Part shown: positions 1-5,592 of the stretch, one piece after another
Position numbering within the stretch: the first letter of the stretch is position 1
Layout: every line of letters begins with the position of its first letter
Assembly: GCA_030526885.1 (NCBI GenBank)
Contig: JAUNBV010000002.1
Coordinates: 1 to 11,772, forward strand
DNA length: 11,772 nucleotides
DNA from: Syntrophomonadaceae bacterium
GTDB lineage: Bacteria; Bacillota; Syntrophomonadia; Syntrophomonadales; Syntrophomonadaceae
Reading direction: 5' to 3'
Made by a program: the position numbers and the translations under genes
Notes under the pieces: model-generated
What the model was told of the DNA's origin: nothing
What the model saw: the letters and a program-made list of their open reading frames with translations, nothing else
The model's database searches: none

Positions 1-196
1 TTCTTAGACATATTAATACAATTATAGCCTAATTAAATAGTATGAGCAATATTTTGTTATTAATGAGGCAGCATCCCTTGTTGGGGGATAAAAGGCAAGC
101 CCCCGTCACATGGTATCCGGCGGTTTAAAGAGCAAAGGCTTTAATCGCGCTGCAGGCGGGCGGAGCGGCGGCGGGAGGTAAACGGTGCGGGATGGC

Positions 197-240
197 AGGC
201 GGTTTATGGGGACGGGTCCGATGCTTGCCATGACGGGGCC
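197..240. repeat. GC-rich intergenic repeat, copy A
   Basis: This segment resembles 2232-2286. Read left to right, both have AGGCGGT, then GGGAC, then GG-TCC, then ATGC, then CATGAC and finally GGGGCC, in the same order and with small insertions between blocks. Copy A overlaps an imperfect stem formed by ATGGCAGGC (192-200) and GCTTGCCAT (223-231), with one G-U pair. Two diverged copies in non-coding DNA suggest a dispersed genomic repeat family, but with only two copies visible this is an inference. Confidence 0.4.
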
Positions 241-249
241 AGAGGAGCT

Positions 250-286
250 TTAAAGGCCGGCGGCAATGAGCGGAGGCCGGCTTTAA
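250..286. repeat. Inverted repeat, 11 bp with one bulge
   Basis: Bases 250-255 and 257-261 pair with 276-286 (TTAAAG-CCGGC against GCCGGCTTTAA), leaving G256 bulged and a 14-base loop. The sequence after the right arm is TCCTATCC, not a T-run, so it is not a standard terminator. Its role is unknown. Confidence 0.4.
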
Positions 287-308
287 TCCTATCCATAATC
301 AAGAACGC

Positions 309-346
309 CGCTTTGTCATTAATGGGTTTGCATTTCCATTAAAGCG
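309..346. repeat. Inverted repeat upstream of fic
   Basis: TTAATGG (319-325) and CCATTAA (336-342) form a perfect 7-bp stem with a 10-base loop. The flanking CGCT (309-312) can pair with AGCG (343-346) around a 6-base bulge. It lies about 60 bases before the fic start and just upstream of a possible -10 element at 350-355, which would suit an operator, but no bound regulator can be named. Confidence 0.4.
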
Positions 347-355
347 TAATACAAT
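328..355 (+). promoter_or_regulatory. Possible fic promoter (weak)
   Basis: TACAAT at 350-355 matches the -10 consensus in five of six positions. The best -35 partner is TTGCAT at 328-333, spaced 16 bases and matching only TTG. The -10 sits 47 bases before the fic start codon. This is a weak call resting mainly on the -10 element. Confidence 0.22.
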
Positions 356-402
356 TAAAGAAATACCATAAAACAGATAAAAAGGCGGAAGGGGGAATCG
401 CG

Positions 403-1248
403 GTGAGGGAGTTTGATTACCGGCCGGTAGCCGAAGCGCTGCAAACGGAGGATATTGTGGGCACACTGTCCGCTATTCACGAGTGCCGGAGGGAGCAGAG
501 CAGTTTTATTGCCGCCAGGCCATATGTGCTGAATGAATTGCAGCGAGCGGCCGCCACCGAATCCGCCGCCGCCTCCAACCGAATTGAGGGCATCTCGGCT
601 CCGGGTCAGCGCGTCAGCGCACTGGTGAAACAAGAAACCGCCCCGCAAAATCGCAGCGAGATCGAGATAGCGGGGTATCGCGATGTCCTCAATACCATCC
701 ATGAAAACTACTATTACCTTCCGCCCCATCCCGAGGTCATAATTTCGCTGCACCGTGACTTGTTCCGCTACAGCGGGTCGCCTGCCGCCGGGCGCTTCAA
801 AAAAAGCGATAACCCCATTGCGGGCCACGACGCCCAAGGCGGAAAAATCAGCCTCCCGACCATTCCTGCGGACGAGACCCCGTCAACCATGGCGCGCCTT
901 TGCGCCGCCTACCTGCGTGAAGCGGAGCGGGGCGAGATCGAACCCCTGCTGCTCATTCCCGTATTTGTCCTCGACTTCCTGTGTATACACCCCTTTGGCG
1001 ACGGCAACGGCAGGATGAGCCGCCTGCTCACGCTGTTGTTGCTGAACCGTTCCGGCTACGCCATCGGGAAATACATCAGCCTTGAAACTCTTATCGAGCA
1101 AACCCAGGATGCTTACTACGCCGCCCTGCAGAGCAGCGCCGCCGGCTGGTATGACAACGCCAACCGCAGCGAGCCCTTTGTTACCTATATGTTAGGCATC
1201 ATCTTGAACGCCTATCAACAATTGGTCTCCCACATCGCAGCGCATTGA
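403..1248 (+). CDS. Fic-domain protein, self-inhibited AMP-transferase type, no C-terminal DNA-binding domain
   Basis: Fic enzymes usually transfer AMP from ATP to a hydroxyl side chain of a target protein. The catalytic Fic motif HPFGDGNGRMSR spans residues 196-207 and is complete (H196, D200, N202, R204, R207). Near the N-terminus, SNRIEG (58-63) fits the (S/T)xxxE(G/N) inhibitory helix of class II Fic proteins, in which the glutamate (here E62) blocks productive ATP binding, so the protein is probably auto-inhibited. The 281-residue chain ends soon after the Fic core; many relatives with this N-terminal region are about 330-380 residues with a winged-helix domain, which is absent here. The GTG start at 403 is chosen because GGAAGGGGG (388-396) lies just upstream and the N-terminal helices are complete. 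No partner toxin or antitoxin gene adjoins it. The target is unknown. Confidence 0.9.
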   Translation: MREFDYRPVAEALQTEDIVGTLSAIHECRREQSSFIAARPYVLNELQRAAATESAAASNRIEGISAPGQRVSALVKQETAPQNRSEIEIAGYRDVLNTIHENYYYLPPHPEVIISLHRDLFRYSGSPAAGRFKKSDNPIAGHDAQGGKISLPTIPADETPSTMARLCAAYLREAERGEIEPLLLIPVFVLDFLCIHPFGDGNGRMSRLLTLLLLNRSGYAIGKYISLETLIEQTQDAYYAALQSSAAGWYDNANRSEPFVTYMLGIILNAYQQLVSHIAAH

Positions 1249-1337
1249 CGGCTGCCTCGAGCGCGGATGGAAGATGATGGAGGCCGCAGGGATATAAACC
1301 GCCGGCCATGCCTTAGCCCGCTGCCCTTAAACTATTT

Positions 1338-1366
1338 TTGACAGCAAATGCCAGTCACGGGACAAT
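1338..1366 (+). promoter_or_regulatory. Candidate promoter of sigK
   Basis: A perfect TTGACA (1338-1343) is followed after exactly 17 bases by GACAAT (1361-1366), four of six matches to the -10 consensus. It lies about 60 bases before the sigK start. This looks like a housekeeping-type promoter, whereas known sigK genes are driven by sigma-E and SpoIIID. The bases GGACAATC (1360-1367) also partly resemble the SpoIIID core. Which reading holds is undecided. Confidence 0.35.
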
Positions 1367-1426
1367 CCGCCGCTGCGTAAGGTATTAGAGCGGAAAAGAC
1401 GCTTACGGGGCGGAGGTGTTTTTAAG

Positions 1427-2122
1427 GTGCTGGCATTTTGGGGTGCGCTGGCCGGGACTTTGGGGCTTTATTGGCTGGTTTTCGGTTACCTGGCCAATCA
1501 GGTCTTTCCACAGCCGCTCAGCGCGGAAGAGGAGCGACGCTGTCTGGAGGAAATGGAGGCGGGAAGCCGAGAAGCGCGCGATCGTCTTATCGAGCATAAC
1601 TTGCGGCTAGTGGCGCATGTGGTGCGCAAGTACGAAAGCCGCCGCGATGAACTGGACGACCTAATTTCCATCGGCACTATCGGCCTGATAAAGGCTATCA
1701 ACAGCTTCAAGATGGAGCGTGATGTGCGGCTGGCCACGTATGCGTCGCGCTGTGTGGAGAATGAAGTCCTGATGTATCTGCGCGCCACCAAGAAAAATAA
1801 GCAGGACGTGTCCATCTACGACCCTATCGGCTTTGATAAGGAAGGCAACGAAATAGCGCTGGTGGACGTGCTGGCGGCGGAGGACGACATGGTGGATACG
1901 TTGGCCGATAAAATACAGGGGGAGCGCATTTTATCCAAACTGCACGTCCTGTCCCCGCGCGAACGCCAGGTCATCGAGATGCGCTACGGCATTTTCTCCG
2001 GGCTGAAGGAGACCCAGCGCGACATCGCCCGCCTGCTGGGCGTCAGCCGCTCTTACGTTTCCCGCATAGAATCGCGCGCCATCCATAAGCTAATTGCTGA
2101 GCTGGGGGAGGGGAGCGATTGA
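1427..2122 (+). CDS. sigK: RNA polymerase sigma-K factor (pro-sigma-K), late mother-cell sporulation
   Basis: This directs RNA polymerase to late mother-cell genes (coat, cortex, spore release) during sporulation. Residues 1-20 are hydrophobic and followed by YLANQVFPQPLS, which lines up with the B. subtilis pro-sigma-K junction, where SpoIVFB cuts before Tyr21; Tyr is also residue 21 here, so a cleavable membrane pro-sequence is likely. Region 2 spans about 54-120 (IEHNLRLVAHVVRKYE, DLISIGTIGLIKAI, LATYASRCVENE). DPIGFDKEGNEIALVDVL (132-149) is typical of the sigma-E/K branch. Region 4 has the helix-turn-helix TQRDIARLLGVSRSYVSRIE (196-215). The length of 231 residues is normal. The GTG start has GGAGGTG at 1412-1418, eight bases upstream. 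The frame is continuous, with no skin-type insertion. Sigma-E is the main alternative, but it lacks the FPQPLS junction. Confidence 0.93.
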   Translation: MLAFWGALAGTLGLYWLVFGYLANQVFPQPLSAEEERRCLEEMEAGSREARDRLIEHNLRLVAHVVRKYESRRDELDDLISIGTIGLIKAINSFKMERDVRLATYASRCVENEVLMYLRATKKNKQDVSIYDPIGFDKEGNEIALVDVLAAEDDMVDTLADKIQGERILSKLHVLSPRERQVIEMRYGIFSGLKETQRDIARLLGVSRSYVSRIESRAIHKLIAELGEGSD

Positions 2123-2231
2123 AGTTGCCGGATACCGTATTAAATGAGCGCTTTATAAACTGAGCCGGTGCTGTATGGCCCTTAAGCACAGTATGCGGTT
2201 TCGCGCGGGCAGGCCGAGCAAAGGCTTCCTT

Positions 2232-2286
2232 AGGCGGTGTGGCGGGACAGGCTCCATGCCGATGCCGCTCGGCATGACAAGGGGCC
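2232..2286. repeat. GC-rich intergenic repeat, copy B, with 8-bp hairpin
   Basis: This is the second member of the pair with 197-240. It contains a perfect 8-bp stem, CATGCCGA (2255-2262) against TCGGCATG (2269-2276), with loop TGCCGC. It is longer than copy A mainly through extra bases in this hairpin. It follows the sigK stop by about 110 bases. The hairpin is not followed by T's, so it is not a canonical terminator. Confidence 0.4.
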
Positions 2287-2302
2287 GAAACGCAGTTTGC
2301 GC

Positions 2303-2330
2303 TTGTGATTGTTAAAATTTGTGGTATCCT
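2303..2330 (+). promoter_or_regulatory. Candidate promoter of sppA-RDD unit
   Basis: TATCCT (2325-2330), preceded by TG (2322-2323) as in extended -10 promoters, lies 16 bases after TTGTGA (2303-2308). Each hexamer matches the sigma-A consensus in four of six positions. It sits 54 bases before the sppA start, and the local sequence becomes AT-rich. The call is tentative. Confidence 0.35.
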
Positions 2331-2384
2331 AAGTTTAAGGCAAGACCAGGAGTTAGACCAATAAATTTATAAGGAGGTTTTTTT

Positions 2385-3389
2385 GTGAACGCTAAAAGAT
2401 GGATGGCGCTGATAGTTTTTGCGGTACTGTGCGTGGCCTGGTTCAATATTGACTCCACGCCCGCGGAAATTTCCGAGATCGAATCGGTGAAATGGATGGA
2501 GGGATGGGATAGCCTTTTGGCGCAAGGCCCGGGTTTCATAACGGAGTATGACTATATTGGCAGCGATTTTGAGGACGTGGCTTTAATCCACCTGAAGGGC
2601 ACCATCCTGGATTACGGGGACTATGCCACCTCTGAATATCGCCATGGCGCGCTGCTGCAAGCGTTGGCCGATGCGTATGGGGATCCCCAGGTCGCGGCTA
2701 TAGTGTTGGCGGTGGATTCGCCCGGCGGCGGGGTATATGAATGCGACGAGGTCTATCAGACCGTGAAGGAATTGCAGGAGCTTTATCCCAAGCCGCTGGT
2801 GGTATCTATGGAAAGCATGGCGGCCTCAGCCGCTTATTATATTTCCATGACCGCGGACGAGCTCTTTGCCCAGCGCATGACCATGACCGGTTCCATCGGC
2901 GTTATCTCCAGTTATTTGAATATGGCGGAACTGGCGGAAAAGATGGGGCTTTCGGTTGAAGTGTACAAAAGCGGCGCGGTCAAGGATATGAACAGCGGCT
3001 GGCGTTCGTCTACCCCGGAGGAAGCGGCTATCAACCAGGCCCTGATCGATGAGTATTTCGGCTTCTTCGTCGATGTGGTGGCCGAGGGCCGCGATATGGA
3101 GCGGGAAAAAGTGTTGGAGCTCGCGGATGGCCGTGTTTATACGGCATTGCAGGCCCTGGAGCTGGATCTGATCGATGCCATAGGCGACCGGGATGCCGCA
3201 GTGGCACGGGCTGGGGAACTGGCCGGGCTTACGGATCCTTCGGTGCGGGAATATAGCTATACCAACAACTTCTGGAACTATATGTGGACCATGAGCGCAT
3301 CGCTGGGCTCACCGCAGTGGCAGCAGACGTTATTAAATGACTTGAACCAGCCGCGCGCGCTGTATCTCTATACTGAGGGGGCGATCTAG
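2385..3389 (+). CDS. sppA: Signal peptide peptidase SppA (S49 serine protease)
   Basis: SppA is a membrane-anchored protease that degrades signal peptides left in the membrane after protein export, using a Ser-Lys dyad. Residues 7-20 (MALIVFAVLCVAWF) form the N-terminal anchor, placing the catalytic domain outside the cytoplasm. LAVDSPGGGV (108-117) is the family glycine motif. Ser148 in SMAAS and Lys200 in KSGAVKD align with the nucleophile and general base of the B. subtilis enzyme (Ser147, Lys199), so the dyad is intact. ADGRVYTALQALELDLID (247-264) is the conserved late segment. At 334 residues it is the size of the short, Gram-positive SppA, not the double-length E. coli form. The GTG start has AAGGAGG at 2371-2377, seven bases away. 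Its stop directly abuts the next start, implying one transcript with the RDD gene, as B. subtilis pairs sppA with an RDD gene (yteJ). Confidence 0.95.
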   Translation: MNAKRWMALIVFAVLCVAWFNIDSTPAEISEIESVKWMEGWDSLLAQGPGFITEYDYIGSDFEDVALIHLKGTILDYGDYATSEYRHGALLQALADAYGDPQVAAIVLAVDSPGGGVYECDEVYQTVKELQELYPKPLVVSMESMAASAAYYISMTADELFAQRMTMTGSIGVISSYLNMAELAEKMGLSVEVYKSGAVKDMNSGWRSSTPEEAAINQALIDEYFGFFVDVVAEGRDMEREKVLELADGRVYTALQALELDLIDAIGDRDAAVARAGELAGLTDPSVREYSYTNNFWNYMWTMSASLGSPQWQQTLLNDLNQPRALYLYTEGAI

Positions 3390-4016
3390 ATGACGGCACA
3401 AGAACAAGGCAATGAACCCGGCGGCATAAACATGATGCCCGATGCTCAACCCATGCCGTGGCCGGATGACGCAGCAATCGGAGACGCCGCCAACGGCGCC
3501 CTGCCGCCGCCTTTGCCCGCCACGGCGATGACCAATGCCGCGCCGGCGCCACCCGAAGTCTTTGTGGTATCGGGTCTCTGGCGGCGCTTATTCGCTTTTT
3601 TGATTGACCTGGCGGTGATCGGCATTGTGGGCGCGGTGCTGCGCATACTGCTGCCGGTATTGAACGGTAGCGGCGCATGGCCGGAGCTGTTGTTTATCAA
3701 CGGCCTGTTTTTAGGCCTGCTGGGCGCGGCCTACTTTATCGTCATGACCCGCCTGACCGCACAGACCCTAGGCAAGATGGTGATGGGCATACGGGTGGTA
3801 AGAACGGACGGCGCGGCGCTGGACTGGGGCACGGTAGTGATGCGTGAGCTGGTGGGGCGCAGTATTTCTCAATTATTGGGCTCATATCTGGGCTACCTGA
3901 CCGCCCTGTTTACCTCCAAGCGGCAGGCCCCGCATGATATGATCGTTGATACCTGCGTGGTTTATGACTATCCCGGACACAGCGCGCAGGAGGTATGGCT
4001 GCCCTCCAGGGGCTGA
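3390..4016 (+). CDS. RDD-family integral membrane protein
   Basis: RDD proteins are small membrane proteins named for conserved Arg and Asp residues; some members act in ion or solute transport or in osmotic and envelope stress, but most have no defined role. Residues 1-56 form a Pro/Ala-rich, probably cytoplasmic tail. The RDD region starts with WRRLFAFLID (64-73; R66 and D73 fit the conserved pair). Hydrophobic segments lie at about 67-89 and 98-119, with a third weaker one near 156-174. LGKMVMGIRVVRTDG (127-141) and HDMIVDTCVV (182-191) are typical family blocks. The ATG follows the sppA stop with no gap; GAGGGGG (3375-3381), inside the end of sppA, serves as ribosome binding site. The pairing with sppA, also seen in Bacillus (yteJ), suggests a shared role in envelope quality control, which is inference. 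A terminator follows. Confidence 0.88.
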   Translation: MTAQEQGNEPGGINMMPDAQPMPWPDDAAIGDAANGALPPPLPATAMTNAAPAPPEVFVVSGLWRRLFAFLIDLAVIGIVGAVLRILLPVLNGSGAWPELLFINGLFLGLLGAAYFIVMTRLTAQTLGKMVMGIRVVRTDGAALDWGTVVMRELVGRSISQLLGSYLGYLTALFTSKRQAPHDMIVDTCVVYDYPGHSAQEVWLPSRG

Positions 4017-4030
4017 TTTTAAATAAAACG

Positions 4031-4076
4031 AACTCCCCCGGATCCGTTTTTTGTATCGGAACCGGGGGAGTTTTTT
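4031..4076 (+). terminator. Strong intrinsic terminator after the RDD gene
   Basis: AACTCCCCCGG (4031-4041) pairs perfectly with CCGGGGGAGTT (4062-4072). After an A-A mismatch, TCCG (4043-4046) pairs with CGGA (4057-4060), closing a 10-base T-rich loop. The right arm runs into six T's (4071-4076). This ends the sppA-RDD transcript and insulates the division operon downstream. Confidence 0.93.
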
Positions 4077-4098
4077 GCGGCAGGCTTAAAAAAAAGAT

Positions 4099-4107
4099 TG
4101 CTAAAAT
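4099..4107 (+). promoter_or_regulatory. Candidate extended -10 promoter of the dcw operon
   Basis: TGCTAAAAT reads as TG-N-TAAAAT, an extended -10 element with five of six matches to TATAAT. No good -35 hexamer is seen 16-18 bases upstream, which extended -10 promoters tolerate. Transcription would start near 4114, between the terminator and the MraZ boxes, so MraZ bound at 4145-4201 would sit just downstream of the start point. Confidence 0.4.
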
Positions 4108-4113
4108 TTTCAC

Positions 4114-4121
4114 AAAGGAGG
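4114..4121 (+). promoter_or_regulatory. Strong Shine-Dalgarno without a matching mraZ start
   Basis: AAAGGAGG is close to ideal, but the mraZ frame has stop codons at 4130 and 4139, so this site cannot directly serve mraZ. The nearest start is TTG at 4126, four bases away, giving a six-codon mini-ORF (MLKILN) that stops at 4144-4146. Two bases into the spacer beyond it, a GTG at 4148 opens the mraZ frame. A leader peptide or translational coupling is possible but unproven. Confidence 0.45.
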
Positions 4122-4144
4122 AAAATTGTTAAAAATATTGAATT

Positions 4145-4201
4145 AAAGTGGGTATAAGTGGTTGGAAGTGGTTTAAAATCCCTGAAAGTGATGTGAAGTC
4201 T
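4145..4201 (+). promoter_or_regulatory. MraZ operator: 10-bp-phased AAGTGG repeats
   Basis: AAGTGG begins at 4146, 4156 and 4166, exactly 10 bases apart. In the same phase, 4176 is degenerate (AAATCC), 4186 is AAGTGA and 4196 is AAGTCT. The series ends three bases before the GTG chosen as the mraZ start. MraZ is known to bind tandem GTG-containing repeats at about 10-bp spacing upstream of its own gene (TGGGN boxes in E. coli, AAAGTG-type boxes in Mollicutes). One helical turn per repeat places all contacts on one face of the DNA, as a ring-shaped MraZ oligomer needs. Autoregulation of the operon is the likely role. Confidence 0.82.
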
Positions 4202-4204
4202 GGG

Positions 4205-4633
4205 GTGTTCATGGGAGAATCCCTACATAGCCTTGACGCCAAGGGCAGGATAACGGTGCCGGCCAAGTTCAGAGAGGGTTTGGGCGCCGGCTTTGTTGCG
4301 ACCAGAGGTTTGGACGGCTGTATTTTTTTGTATCCCATGAGCGAGTGGAAAGAGCTGGAGGAGAAAGTGCGCAATATGCCGCTGACCAAAGCGGATGCAC
4401 GGTCTTTTGCCCGCTTCTTTTTTGCCGGCGCTTCGGAGCTGGAGATGGACCGGCAGGGGCGTATATTGTTGACCCAGACTTTGCGAGAGCATGCGGAGAT
4501 CGAGAAGGATGTCTCTCTCATAGGGGTGGACCGCCGGGTAGAAGTTTGGGCCGCCGATCGTTGGGAAAGCTACAGCAATGTGGCCGAGCAATCCTTTGAA
4601 AAGATCGCCGAAAACCTGGATGTCGGGTTTTAG
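4205..4633 (+). CDS. mraZ: Transcriptional regulator MraZ
   Basis: MraZ is a SpoVT/AbrB-fold DNA-binding protein that forms a ring and represses, or in some species activates, its own division and cell-wall operon. From GTG 4205 the protein is 142 residues and begins MFMGESLHSLDAKGRITVPA, matching the family opening MFMGEY-H-ID-KGR--VPAKFR. The first AbrB half carries DAKGRITVPAKFRE (11-24); the second carries DRQGRILLTQTLREHA near 80-95, where the usual proline is replaced. A GTG at 4148 would add 19 residues without family support and place the operator inside the gene; ATG 4211 would lose two conserved residues. Neither 4205 nor 4211 has a good ribosome binding site, so the exact start is uncertain. 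It is the first gene of the operon, with rsmH nine bases on. Confidence 0.95.
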   Translation: MFMGESLHSLDAKGRITVPAKFREGLGAGFVATRGLDGCIFLYPMSEWKELEEKVRNMPLTKADARSFARFFFAGASELEMDRQGRILLTQTLREHAEIEKDVSLIGVDRRVEVWAADRWESYSNVAEQSFEKIAENLDVGF

Positions 4634-4642
4634 GGGTTGAAT

Positions 4643-5563
4643 ATGGGGCACCGGGCGGTTTTGCCGGAGCAGACGATAAACAATCTGGTCACGGTTTTGG
4701 ATGGGATTTATATTGATTGCACCGCCGGCGGCGGCGGTCATCTGGAATTGCTGGCGCAAAGGCTTAACGCACAGGCCCGTATCTATGCCCTGGATAAAGA
4801 TGCGGAGGTCATGGCGCAAACCGAGAAGAAGCTGGCCCGCCCCAATATCACATTTATCCATGGCGACTTTCGCCGGGTACAAAGCCTGCTCAGCGAGCAG
4901 GGGGTGACTGCTGTGGACGGTATTATGCTTGACCTGGGGGTTTCCTCCTTTCAGCTGGACCAAGCGGAGCGGGGTTTCAGTTTTCATGACGACGGGCCGC
5001 TGGATATGAGAATGGATCGCAGTCAGGGCCTGAATGCCGCCGATTTGCTCAACACCTGGTCCGAGGATGAAATAAGCCGTATCCTTTTCCTTTACGGGGA
5101 GGAGCGTTATGCCAAGAGTATTGCCAGAGGGATTGTAAACTACCGCCAACAGCATAAAATCACTACTACACTGCAATTGGCACACATCATCCGCCGCAGC
5201 GTACCGGCGCGTTACAGCCGGGAGCAGCATCCGGCCCGCCGCAGTTTCCAGGCGATCCGCATAGCGGTCAACGAGGAGATGGACGCCTTGCAGGAGGTAT
5301 TGTCACAATGCGAGGAGTTATTAAAACCGGGCGGACGGCTATGCGTTATCACTTTTCACTCATTGGAGGACCGCGCCGTCAAGCATTATATGCAGGAAGC
5401 GGCCAGGGACTGCATATGCCCGCCGTCTTATCCGGTGTGTGTGTGCCAGCATCGGGCGCGGCTGAAGCTGATAAGCCGCAAATCCATAGTAGCCGATGAT
5501 GAAGAGTTGGCGGCCAATAATCGGGCGCGTAGCGCCCGGCTTAGGGTAGCGGAGAAGCTTTAA
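4643..5563 (+). CDS. rsmH: 16S rRNA (cytosine-1402-N4)-methyltransferase RsmH
   Basis: RsmH (MraW) uses S-adenosylmethionine to methylate N4 of C1402 in 16S rRNA, tuning the ribosomal P site. Counting from ATG 4643 the protein has 306 residues. The SAM-binding motif is YIDCTAGGGGH (23-33). LDLGVSSFQLD (96-106), GFSFHDDGPLDMRMD (111-125), SFQAIRIAVNEE (201-212) and ITFHSLEDR (236-244) are family signatures. CICPPSYPVCVC (257-268) matches the C-terminal cysteine segment common in RsmH. ATG 4643 is preferred to TTG 4637 because AGGGG (4632-4636) lies six bases before it and abuts the TTG; the two differ by only two residues. It sits directly after mraZ, as in most bacteria. Confidence 0.96.
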   Translation: MGHRAVLPEQTINNLVTVLDGIYIDCTAGGGGHLELLAQRLNAQARIYALDKDAEVMAQTEKKLARPNITFIHGDFRRVQSLLSEQGVTAVDGIMLDLGVSSFQLDQAERGFSFHDDGPLDMRMDRSQGLNAADLLNTWSEDEISRILFLYGEERYAKSIARGIVNYRQQHKITTTLQLAHIIRRSVPARYSREQHPARRSFQAIRIAVNEEMDALQEVLSQCEELLKPGGRLCVITFHSLEDRAVKHYMQEAARDCICPPSYPVCVCQHRARLKLISRKSIVADDEELAANNRARSARLRVAEKL

Positions 5564-5592
5564 GTTCTTAAAAAGGGGGGCAAAAGCATACT

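Larger units (their letters stand above)
1..402. other. Intergenic region upstream of fic, no gene seen
   Basis: This stretch carries no coding sequence that I can support. The first 70 bases or so are AT-rich; the rest is GC-rich and holds several imperfect inverted repeats (192-231, 250-286, 309-346), plus the short motif GGCGGTTTA at 119-127 and again at 198-206. No hairpin here is followed by a T-run, so none looks like a normal intrinsic terminator. Because the window begins here, I cannot say whether the first bases are the tail of an upstream transcription unit. Confidence 0.6.

Noticed and set aside
77..114. Possible H-type pseudoknot (CTTG, GGGGG, CAAG, CCCCC in alternating order)
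   Set aside because: The stems are only 4 and 5 bp and there is no gene or riboswitch consensus nearby, so chance is a sufficient explanation.
403..1248. Fic gene as the toxin of a Fic/antitoxin pair or a phage-defence module
   Set aside because: No small antitoxin gene adjoins it, the inhibitory motif lies in the same protein, and no other defence gene is present.
2255..2276. Hairpin after sigK considered as its terminator
   Set aside because: The stem is good but ACAAGGGG follows instead of T's; it is better treated as part of the intergenic repeat.
4148..4204. N-terminal extension of MraZ from GTG 4148
   Set aside because: It would put the phased repeats inside the gene and add residues absent from the family; kept only as an alternative because of the orphan Shine-Dalgarno.
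4223..5230. Long minus-strand open frame (335 codons) opposite mraZ and rsmH
   Set aside because: It lies wholly opposite two well-conserved genes, shows no recognisable domain, and is the kind of long antisense frame that GC-rich coding DNA produces by chance.
5522..5538. Perfect 7-bp hairpin CGGGCGC-GTA-GCGCCCG near the end of rsmH
   Set aside because: No T-run follows and it encodes the usual Arg/Ala-rich RsmH tail, so it is neither a terminator nor clearly selected as RNA structure.
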